NCBI GenBank assembly: GCA_022836615.1
Contig: MU405356.1
Coordinates: 1 to 64,000, forward strand
DNA length: 64,000 nucleotides
From: Annulohypoxylon bovei var. microspora
Taxonomy: Eukaryota > Ascomycota > Sordariomycetes > Xylariales > Hypoxylaceae
Direction of reading: 5' to 3'
The translations under genes and the position numbers were made by a program. Shown piece after piece: positions 12,941 through 22,690 of this stretch. A model generated the notes under the pieces. That model did no database searches, had not been told where the DNA came from, and worked only from the letters and a program-made list of their open reading frames with translations. Every line of letters begins with the position of its first letter. Position 1 is the stretch's first letter.

Positions 12941-13253
12941 AAGGTTTAGAAAAAAGTGAAAGACGTGAACATTGGACTTTTTTGGTGGTTAGAAAATTGA
13001 AAAATCCACGCGACGCCGATCAGTAATGACAGAATTAATTGTCTTTGTCAAAAAGACGGAAAGTAATGGTAACGAGACGTCTTAACCCATTCAGCCCTGC
13101 CGTCAAGGCGTGAACTGATATGAGTGAAAGTTGGAAGAAGACGTGATGATTAGGTGGAAAAGATGGTGGAATCTGATCCGGATCAAATTAGTAAAAGGTA
13201 AGGTAGGGCACGAATTAAAAATTGAAAGCGGTAGGTTAATTGTATAACCAGGT

Positions 13254-13254
13254 A

Positions 13255-13297
<43 letters not shown>
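13254..13297. repeat. Tandem 7-bp repeat (GGTGGGC)
   Basis: Six near-perfect copies of GGTGGGC lie in the divergent promoter region. It is a simple minisatellite in otherwise moderate-GC sequence. GGGC-containing arrays can bind zinc-finger factors, but nothing here shows that. Confidence 0.75.
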
Positions 13298-13670
13298 ATC
13301 TCCTAGGTGACGGGGAGCTCGTGGTGAAAGAACCTCCCAGAACTCTAGGGTTTAAGGTTCCCTGCAGGCACCCTTATACTTAGGCTAAGGTGTCCAGTAC
13401 CTGCCTTCAGATCTATTTAAGCCTGTGAGATGGATTCGACAAGGGATACGTACCTGAGAGTTACATGTATCTCCTATACACTGGGCAGAAAGCTCATGTG
13501 CACGTAATGATGCACCACAGCATTAGCTTTATCAAGGCACCTGCAAACATCATTGGAATATGTTTGCTATCTTCACATTATCTAGTTGTACATAATCTAA
13601 TAGTCAGTCTACCTAAGTAGTACTTAAAGGAGTTTGAAACCCTTTCTCTAGTCGCCGCCGTCCTACTGTA

Positions 13671-13677
13671 GAGCAAA
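13671..13677 (-). promoter_or_regulatory. TTTGCTC copper-response-like element
   Basis: GAGCAAA on the plus strand is TTTGCTC on the minus strand, facing the reductase. It is identical to the core of the yeast Mac1 copper-response element. A second copy in the other orientation is at 14,180-14,186. The heptamer also occurs elsewhere in the window, so each site alone is weak evidence. Confidence 0.3.
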
Positions 13678-14179
13678 TCCTGAACGCCTTGTCAGACTGG
13701 GTGCAATGAACATCACATCATATTAAGTACGCCTTATCGAAGTATATAGGTATCTAAGGTAACTTGAAAATAATTGTAGATTTTAGGGAAGGTTGAAGCT
13801 CTATATGTTCTCCCTACGTAAATCCGCGCTGGAATACCCCCACAACTTGCTCAAATAGCCTCAATTGGCAAACCGTTAGCCACTGAGGGGCAGAAGAAAC
13901 AGGTGGGGCAGCACTAAATGGCCCGAGACTGCGGAAGCCAGGTAGGGGTTCCGGGGATCCCTTGTCGTTTGTGGGGTTAGCCCCTGCAAGAACACCCTAA
14001 AAACCACCCTGGCTGCAAGATCAGTTGATGCAAGATGTACCACCCCACACTTTTTAACGATAATAACGATACACAAGGGACCAATTAAAATGATTCTAGA
14101 ACTACACCTCTTCCATCTGTACACTTCATATAAAGAAACTGTTGACGAGTCCAGAAAATGTGTGACCTACAAAATGAGC

Positions 14180-14186
14180 TTTGCTC
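14180..14186 (+). promoter_or_regulatory. TTTGCTC copper-response-like element
   Basis: An exact TTTGCTC lies on the plus strand, facing the BIM1-like gene about 0.9 kb upstream of its start. With the inverted copy at 13,671 it brackets the middle of the divergent interval. Binding is not demonstrated. Confidence 0.3.
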
Positions 14187-15078
14187 TGATTTGTAAAGTC
14201 ATGTTATGAACGGGTTCTGTATCCCCTAGATAACTTACATATATGTTACCTACCTCTAGCATTGATTCTGCTGTTAATGTCGTCACCAAGCCACTGTTCA
14301 TTCCTCAAGGTGGTAGGGCAAGATCTCGCTATTGTATCAAACCTGTGAACTTTTAAATTACAAGCAGGCATGTATGTATCATGTACCTAGGGATAGACCT
14401 TACACATTAGAAAGCACATGTACTCTTTACCTAGTTATTTTCGTGTTTTTCAACTGGCAGGAACGAACACGTTTTAGAGTAACGGCCGTATGTTACCGGG
14501 GTAGGTACCGAGTGCGAACTTCCGAGGTGTATAATACAAATCCATCTATCGTACATCAACCTGATCTTTCCTGTGTTCTTTCCCGACCTGCTCTAGGAAA
14601 AAACCAGACTCGCAACTTCAACATTTCCAGATACGCAGGAACGTTGAAGACAATCAGGTATGTCATATTCACGATATTCAGCACGATATTCAGATAAATG
14701 AGCAGCCCTCCAGCGCTTTTCTTCCCCTTGTGATCCCATCTCGTCACATTCATACTCTACCTACCAAATTCAACATAATTATAATCATTATCACCTAGGT
14801 ACACAGTATCACAAGGCGTCATTCTCTGATCCTCATTTTTCTTTTCCTTGTAACTGACGCAACCCTACAATTAGTCATTCAGCAGCTTGTCTCACCTATT
14901 ACAAGCTCCATCTACAGGTATTTTGCCGTCTCTATCCTTCCCCGCCCTTTTAATCTATGTACTTTCTTATCTGCATACGCTTGATCCAAGTCTACTTATC
15001 CAACACAATAAACCTCACTCAAGAAAATCATTCATCACTAACAAATCACCTAGACAATCAACAGAAAAATCAATCACG

Positions 15079-15829
15079 ATGCTTTCTGTCACCCCTCACG
15101 TGTCGGCAATGCTACTCCTCGCCAGTGGTATTCATGCCCACTTCACTGTCCAGCACCCTCCCGCCGTCGGTCCCTTTATGGACGACGATGAGGTCAAGGT
15201 CCAGTGTGGTGGTTACCACCCCGACATCAACAATGTGACCATCACTGACTTCCACGTCGACGGTGATGCCATTGGCACTACTCTCACTCATTCTCAGAGC
15301 ACCTGGCTGTACCGTGCTACTCTTGATCCTACCGCTGATAACGGCTGGATCTTGGTCTATCCCATCTTCGACCAGAGTGGCTCCGGTGGTTACTGTCAGC
15401 CTCATGTGACCGTCCCTCACGACTTCATCGGCAAGAAGGGCTACATCGGCATGGTTTCGCATGCTAAAGACGGTTACCTTTACCAGGTATGTCATGACTA
15501 GATGTGATACAATTGAAAAATATTTTCGTTCATTGCCATGGCTAACCATGTACTTTATTTAGTGCGCTGGTGTTAACTTCGTCGCTGGAACCGGCCCTGT
15601 GCCGGGTGACTGCCAGAACGCAACTGGGGTCTCCGCGACTTACACCGATGATGCCACCCTGTCTTCAGACCCCAACACGCCCGGCGGTAAACCCACTGAG
15701 ACTCCTACTGAATCTCCGGAGCACGCTCACAGCGCGGGCGTCTCGACCAAGAGTCAGTCACTCCAGGCTCTTGGTGGTCTGTTCACGGTTGGCGCGATGA
15801 TGGCTCTGGGTGCAATGCTTGTGATCTGA
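15079..15829 (+). CDS. BIM1-like (X325 family) GPI-anchored copper-binding protein
   Basis: Two exons (15079-15486 and 15563-15829) encode 224 residues. A 20-residue signal peptide ends ...SGIHA, so cleavage exposes His21 as the mature N-terminus (HFTVQHPP), the hallmark of the LPMO-like histidine brace. A second candidate copper ligand is His71 in TLTHSQSTW. Cys residues at 43, 106 and 137 fit the disulfide-rich beta-sandwich. After about residue 160 comes a Ser/Thr/Pro-rich stretch and a C-terminal hydrophobic segment ending AMLVI, which predicts a GPI anchor. Known relatives (BIM1 of Cryptococcus, LaX325) bind copper without oxidising polysaccharide, and BIM1 supports copper uptake. The motif I expect as CAD(V/I) reads CAGVNF here, so a ligand may be missing. 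The divergent metalloreductase neighbour fits a metal-uptake role. Confidence 0.88.
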
Positions 15830-16565
15830 GATCTCAAATAGCATGAGGGATTCGATCAACGTTCGACACGTATGGCATGTTTCCTTCTACGCGCTGGACT
15901 GATTCGCGTAACACACAAAGTTCTTTCACTATGACCCAAGTCTGAAAATGGTAGTGCCGAGTACCTCGCACAGCACTACCTAAGGTCATGAGTTGCAGTT
16001 TTCTTTCACAAAACCCTATGGAATAGGTAGATACCCCAGATATGCATTGCGAATTGCATTATCGCAATACTTCTATGCCCGCAATAAAAACTTCTCCCAA
16101 ACTACCTTGTTATTTGTGATACTCATGAAGTTGCCTTACTCGTCATAAGTCAACCAAGGTAGGCACAGCATTAAGGCAACCTAGAAATTGTGTAGTAGAT
16201 TACACAAGTCTCACTTCGAAGGCAGGTACTGGCTAACGAACCACAGTCCTAATATGAGCCAACGAAGGAGGTACCACGGGAACTGTTAGAGTCTCAGGTG
16301 TCGGTCCGACGTTGATTAGTGAACATCATGTAAGCATATACTCCAAGGAGCAAACCCCGAAAAACACACAAATCGTCCGAGATGCCTATCTCGTGGATCA
16401 AGAGGAGAGAAAAGAAAGTACTGTAGTAAGATAGTTGTGTCTAAAGGTGGGTATATTTCTCATCATGCCATGTCGTGTCGTGTCGCTCCATTCCATTCCA
16501 TCCCATCCATACTCCTATCCATCCCATCCTATCATCCGTTCTTGGGTACCGGTACCTAGGTAGCA
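15830..16565. other. Convergent intergenic region with low-complexity tract
   Basis: The interval lies between two converging stop codons. It holds an ATCC/CATT-rich low-complexity run at about 16,470-16,540 and a TACCTAGGTA palindrome at 16,553-16,562, immediately before the protease gene's stop. No gene is seen. Confidence 0.5.
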
Positions 16566-19500
16566 TCATATGTGCATCTCATTCACACCAGAAGCCAAAG
16601 CCGCATCATCATCGTCACGGTGACCGTACCGCTGCTCTCGCTTAATAGCCGAGAGCCTCTTCCCAACCTTAGGTTCTCCGGTACTTCCGATGCTTTTTGT
16701 CTCAGCAGCCCCATGCACTTCCTGCAACTGCGGAACCTCCTCTTCCTCGCCACCTACACTCCAGTCCTCCTCGTCCGAGATCTCCACCACATCATCGGTC
16801 TCGCGCTCCGCGAAGCTAACCACCGTCTTGCCCCCGGGAAGCCGTACGTCCCTGGCCTCCAGCGTCTCCGCGATATCAAGGAACAGGACTTCCATCGGAC
16901 ATATGTACGCGACCTGCTTCCTCTCGCTCCAGGCCAATACGTGTCCGCAGAGGCGACCGTACGGCCGATCGACGACCCACGCACCCGAGTCGCCAGGAAC
17001 ACCTAAGGGCATGGTGGAGCGAGGGTATACTTTAGGCGGGTCCTCCGTAGCCGGAAGGCGATACCCGCGCGGCTTCGAGCACCTGCCGCTGACCTGGTAG
17101 GTGTGGCTAGGAGACGTTCGGCCGTATATCTTGACGGAGGTTAGGGCAGGGAGGATTTGGCCCATCTAGTTCAAAGCGACGAACATTGTTAGCTGATATC
17201 TGTCACGTGCGAGGTGTAACATGAGGATTGTATACTGTCTGATTATAGATTACTTACTTGCAATCCACTTGTACGTGCGATACATTGGACCTCTAAGCCT
17301 GGTAGAGACCTCGCTGGGACCACTTCTGTAGGTTGGATATTTCCGACTGAAGTTGTGGACCGGGTACTAGTAGATGCGGCACGAGGGATCAGATTATCTG
17401 GTGGTAGTCTCTCGTCCTGAAAATCGAATAGGGCCCAGTCAATCTCGTGAACTAATCCATTCTCGTTGCGCCGACGTATACCAGACGAGGCGTAGATCTC
17501 ACCAAGCCTGTATGTATCGATATGATCCTGTCCAGCATATTAACTCTGCTAAAGTCTTCGGGGGCTGGGTAGCCTAAGCTCTAAAGAAGCTAAATAGTGC
17601 CTGGAACAAACTTACCTCATCCATGGTATCTTCCGAGGGATAGAATCCGTCAGGCACATCGTCCAAGGCAGGCTGGGTAACTATATATCCTGCATACATC
17701 CTAGTTAGCTATAGATCCGCAAACCAACTTGACCCGAAAAAAGAATATGTATGTGATTTGTTATAGATCTTGGGGAATACAATGTAAAGTGCTGAGAAGA
17801 ACTTGCTCATATTGTTTCTGTCTGAGACTAGGTGTATATTTAGAAGGAGAACCCTACATACCGTCTCCGCAGCCTGGCTCCACGCCTGGAATGTCTCCGG
17901 GATCGTTGTATTCGTATTCTTCATCATCGCTATCCTCTTCATCATCGCTAGTAATATCTGTGACCGAAAATTCCGATTCAGAATCCGAGAATTCATCTGC
18001 AAAGTCGTCGCTGCTATCATCGGTTGAGGATTCTCCTTCATGAAGATGTGTCATGCTACGACGAGGAGGGGCATTTGCCCTCTTAGCTCCCTCAGCCAGG
18101 TTGGAAGGGAATGATTGAGGATCTGGGTCGTCTAACATGTGATGAACCGTCATTCCGTATGGCCTGTTGTCAATAATGATGAGGCCGCCAAAACTAACGG
18201 GCGGGAGATGTTTGGCACCTATCCACGCACCAATGCTAGCACCATTTTGAGGCCTCTCCTGAAAGCCGGGGTTTGCTGCTTCAGGGTCATCTCCGTCATC
18301 TTCATTTTCATTGTCGTGCGTACCAGAATATTGACCCTTGGTCATACTCCTTGTAGGCCCCTTCCGAGAGCGCACCATGGATCCACGACAGACCTTCAGA
18401 CCAAATCCTGTTGTCCCATCAAAGAATACACCCAATTTTTTATTCAATATAGCCCGGACTTTGTTCACTGAAGTGCAAACAATCAATACGGTTGGTTTGG
18501 TTTTATTAGGAGATTCGCCAATAGACTCGAGTGAGATTTCGACAGATTCGGGATTCTTGCGGTAAAAATGTCGCAAGGCTAAGTTGATTTGGGGCATAAG
18601 GGTGCTGTGCCATTGCTCGATCACCTCGGTTGAGAGTGGCACTTGGGGATATAGTCGAAGCTTAGGTCGCTGTGTCTTTGGGGGTTCTGGCGCGGTTTCT
18701 AATGGCTTCTCGGCTATTAATATGTTAGTACTGGATAATGCACCTATGATAGTGGGGTCTAACTTACATTGGGTGATTTGCTTATTGCCAACCTCGGTTG
18801 TCTCCAAGGTTTCCCTAGTTGTTGATGTTTGTAAACTAGTTTCACGAGCAATTCGCGTGCTAGCCGATGGGCCTGCTAGAAATTCAGTCGCAATCTCAAC
18901 TCTCCCTACTTCTCCAGAAGAGAATCTATCCTGATCATCGCCCAACCGCTCATCTAATCCGCTTATGCCATCTAAGATACAACAGGCTTCTAGGTAGCGA
19001 CTAACTCTAATCTGAGTTTGGCTTATGATCTCCTCGGTAGAACCAGGATGCGCAAGTTCTTGATCAACAGCGTTCCAACATGCCTGGACAGCTCTCATAT
19101 ATGGAGTACCACAACGTATCGCCAGCTGTTGAAGAACAGATTCTGAGAGGCTAGGGGATGTCCGGTTTGGAACGAGGTTTTCGAGCTGGGTCCAGAGGCC
19201 GATAGACACAAGCAACATGGCTAATGAATATAGATCGAGAGTTCTAGTATCACTGTTCGACGTAAGAGGTGATTGACTAGTTGTTCTGGGGTCGAGCGGA
19301 TGACGGTGCAAGGGAAAGGTCGGCTGCGACTCGTAATGTGTTGATTCCTCGGGAAAGACATCGAAGGACGACACAAGGGGCCTTCTAACATCCACCTCAC
19401 CTACGGGTAGACCAGGATCGTTCCCAACAGTATTGCAGAAAGATATTGCGGAGGCACTAAGGTTTCCATGAGTGATTCCTCGGGCATGCAGGTCAAATAC

Positions 19501-20586
19501 TGTATTGGCGAGATTATGAGCAAGGCGGAACTTAGCCTCCAGCACTGGTTCGAAATCCGGTCGATTAAGAAGCCCACTTAACGTGCATAAGTTATCGAGG
19601 GGGTTTTGGGTAAGGCTCTCAAAGGTTACGGGGTTGAAACCAGGAGGAAATTGATAGATCATGGCCAGTCTTGATTCTGCCATATCTTCGTAGTAGCCTA
19701 GAAGAAGAGGCAGACCAATCCACGAGCCGGGTGACCTTTGCGATTCTGTTTGAAGGCCGGCGCTTAGCTTCTCAAACCGAGACATGTCCGGCATGATACC
19801 AGTCGCGGAATATATCGGGTCAAACGGCGCATATTCTACGAGCAGAGGTGACGAAGGCTGTGGCCCCTGTCTATGGGTCAAGTCGCCATACGCTTGCTTG
19901 CCCATGAAGAATATCTCTTGAGTCCGATCACGTGCCGTCTCTGTCTCTGATATTGGCGTGACTTGCATCGACTTTAAGCTTGTCAGGGTCTGGATATTGA
20001 TCTGCTGGGGAGTTCTGATCCTTGTGGAACTATATGTCCGGAGATCTTCGGTCGAGGTCGTAGATTTAAACGACCTTGCTCCTGCAGCCCTGGAAGTCAC
20101 TGCTGCGGAAGACCGCGTCCTAGAGAGGTCGCAAAGAGTATCGATTGAGGCTGTCAGATCTTTGACTAGATCTTCAAACCTTCTCTTGTCCCAGACGATG
20201 AGGGGAACCTTTCGATCACCTGATGCCTTTTCCGACATCCTTTCACTTCCAACGTTTTGCCTCGAAGCAAGCCACAAGGGTTCAGCCTCAGCAAGAATGT
20301 CCTTGATAGTTGCCATGATACTGCCCACAAGATCGCTCAAGCCTGCTTTAGATAGGGACTCGTCAATTTCGGCAGTCTGGTTCGGGTCAGACCATTCTAA
20401 TCCCCAGCTCACAAGACGGTCCTTTTGAATTCGTAGTTTACGATGTAAAGCTTTGATGTCAGGGTCGTCAAGGCTTGGGGCCGACTCCTTAACGAAATCG
20501 GAAGATTTCTTAGTGTCATTGTAAAGCCTGCTAAGTCGACGTTGGAAAGGCAGTTGGAAACCGCCTCGAGGAAGAAAGGACTCCAT
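16566..20586 (-). CDS. Helical/pseudokinase/trypsin-like protease fusion protein
   Basis: Four exons (20586-17862, 17689-17616, 17527-17258, 17165-16566) keep frame and give 1,222 residues. Residues 1-160 are helical with WGLEW and a conserved-looking VGSIMATIKDIL, reminiscent of fungal HeLo-type N-termini (uncertain). About 225-540 looks like a protein kinase fold whose catalytic loop reads ITHGNLSASAISF, with HGN for HRD and SFD for DFG, so it is probably inactive. About 690-1140 is a trypsin-like protease: His in MTVHHM (815/816), Asp963 in HEIDWALFDF and Ser1083 in VPGDSGAW form a complete candidate triad. A very acidic insert (855-895) lies between His and Asp. No signal peptide is present, so it is probably intracellular. 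Such architectures are typical of fungal immunity or allorecognition proteins. The function is unknown. Confidence 0.8.
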
Positions 20587-22012
20587 GGTTGACGGTTGTT
20601 AGCGGCAGTTAGTATATATACAGTTATATGATCGTATTCGAATCGAATTCCTTATTTGTCGACACCAGCGAGTCTGAACGCTTTATATGAAAGTTTTATA
20701 TGAAAAATTCAAAATATTTCATGGTCCCTTAACATGATGCCGGAATATCTAGTAGTCACTAATAGAAGAATGTTCAGCCTAGGCCGTGGATATGTTTGGA
20801 GACAATATATTTGATAAAACGGTTGGATTGAATTAAAAAATGATATCAGCGCCACTTGTAGGAGGATTGATAAAACCGAGGGGGCAATCCTTAGTACGCG
20901 TGCAAACGCCTAGAGAAGTATTTAGGCACAGAGCGAGGCTTCTCGCATGGTATAACCACAATATGACCCGGTCTTGTGATATACGAAGAAGTAATTCAGC
21001 TGCCTTGGCCTTGGTAAAAACCTAGATGTGAGATTAATTTCGGTGCCTAGGTGCGGATAGCCGGATCTATGAATTGTGTATGGTGCGACTAGGTAACCTC
21101 CGGGTTAGACGAACAACTCTCTAGTTTGTGGTTGGCACTCACAGTTTTTATCAATCCCCACGTGTGAGCATCGCCTTAGCGGAGGTTAGTCCGAGATGGA
21201 AATGCTGTTGCCTGGATTTGAGGGAATGAAGTTACAAAAAGAAGAAGATTGAATGGCCCACCATCGCACCCCGGTCCAAGTGAAGAAAACCCCACTTTGT
21301 CGACAGGGGTGCGCTATAATTATAGGGCTTATACCAGCGAATACCCCCCTAAAAGTAAGATGGTTATAATAGTCGTCACGTGGATTGAGTGGCTGATTGG
21401 TTGTCTCAAACGACTAAGCCGCACGACCCCCATCTTAAACATTTGGGGACAAACGCGTCGCACCCATCGTTACTAACGCCAACAAGGTAGCTACCAAACA
21501 ATGGGCATTATCTCACAACGAGAGCATCAACAAGACATTCACGCACAACCTAGGTAAGGGTTTTATTATATATTTATATATGGTACAAATCAGTAATATG
21601 CTTCAGGTGAATTAGCTGGCCATTCCTATGATAATCAATAAGTTGGGTTGTAAGGATAGAAAGTATTGAGGGATCACGATCGCCGCAGGGTATCGTCAAA
21701 CGTAGCCAACCACGACCACAGGCCGCTTTTATTTGATTTTCCTAGGGCTAACGCATTAGGCATCCAAGATAATTAATACATTGAATCTAATATCAATCAT
21801 TTAGCCCACTCAGATTATTCATATTCAACAAGTCTTCTCATACCGCATCATTGCACTAGCTTATGAAGCTAATAAGTCTCTAGAAATAGTTGACTGCAGT
21901 CGTATCATAGTAGTAAGCTTGAAGGCAGATATTGAGCAGTCCCTGTAAGCGCATTCTTCTATCAAAATGTTTACTTATTATTATCCTTTGCCTACTAGGT
22001 ATTATTTGACTT
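20587..22012. other. Gene-free interval
   Basis: It holds the promoter of the protease-fusion gene next to 20,587 and otherwise only short, unconvincing frames. An ACCTAGGT palindrome is at 21,548-21,555. No repeat larger than that was noticed before the 8-bp duplication at 22,013. Confidence 0.5.
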
Positions 22013-22690
22013 ATCTAATTGAGATTTGCTATTTCAATAGTATTGCATTTCAATAGTATTTTCTGATTGGTCGAAATCCTTATCGATACGCCATGGCCAC
22101 CAGCTCGGGGTACTTGGTCCCCCATACAAAGCTTGGTGCACACGAATGTACCTTCCCACCCAGCGGTCAGCTTTCTATACCCATCCATCTTCTCACTTGA
22201 ATAACTTTACGAAAAGGCCTTCGATCAGCTTGCAATTGGTCTTAAAGTCAGTATAAGTGAAAGTCCAATCATATAAATCAAGTTGCATTATTGTTGTTGC
22301 TGTTTTCATTGATGCATCCCGCAGAATGTATTGATAGCTGTAGGGCGTTGAACGGCCTCCGGGGATCATCACGTGCGACCGGCGAAACAACCGTAAAACC
22401 GTATGAAATCGGGGTAAAACACCGCATATCTCGGCAACCAGGCCATGCACCATAATGAAACATACATCATTAGATGGCCTGAATTGAGGGCTATCTTATG
22501 ATACAAATCGTCAAAATATTGATGACTGATTGCGAAAGTTATTCGGGCTGAAAGGTGTATTGTTTTGTAGAAACATTTGATGGGGTGATGACTTATCGAT
22601 AAGGTTTTCAACCAATCAGAGACGCCGCCTTCTTACCCGCGGGGTACTATTGAAATGCAATACTATTGAAATAGCAAATCTCATCTAATT
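22013..22690. mobile_element. Non-autonomous inverted-repeat element (MITE) with 8-bp target duplication
   Basis: The element spans 22,021-22,682 (662 bp). Its first 38 bases (GAGATTTGCTATTTCAATAG... through 22,058) are a perfect inverted copy of its last 38 (22,645-22,682). Both ends are flanked by the identical octamer ATCTAATT at 22,013-22,020 and 22,683-22,690. A second, imperfect inverted block follows (TCTGATTGGTCGAAATCCTT on the left, with a near match at about 22,597-22,624 on the right). No transposase frame is present. An 8-bp duplication fits hAT, but the terminal bases GAGAT are not the usual hAT start, so the superfamily is uncertain. Confidence 0.85.

Larger units (their letters stand above)
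12721..15078. other. Shared divergent promoter region of reductase and BIM1-like genes
   Basis: This 2.36-kb interval is the only 5' region available to both flanking genes. It carries two tandem repeats (annotated), two TTTGCTC heptamers in opposite orientations (annotated), and an ACCTAGGT palindrome at 14,793-14,800. Open frames inside it, such as 14,332-14,697, lack coding features. The last 200 bp before 15,079 are C/T- and A-rich, as in ascomycete leaders. Confidence 0.55.

Noticed and set aside
14332..14697. 121-residue plus-strand frame in the divergent promoter
   Set aside because: Odd composition, poor start context and no recognisable feature.
3954..15829. A secondary-metabolite cluster around the P450
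   Set aside because: No polyketide synthase, peptide synthetase, terpene cyclase, pathway regulator or transporter is present; the next gene is a metalloreductase.
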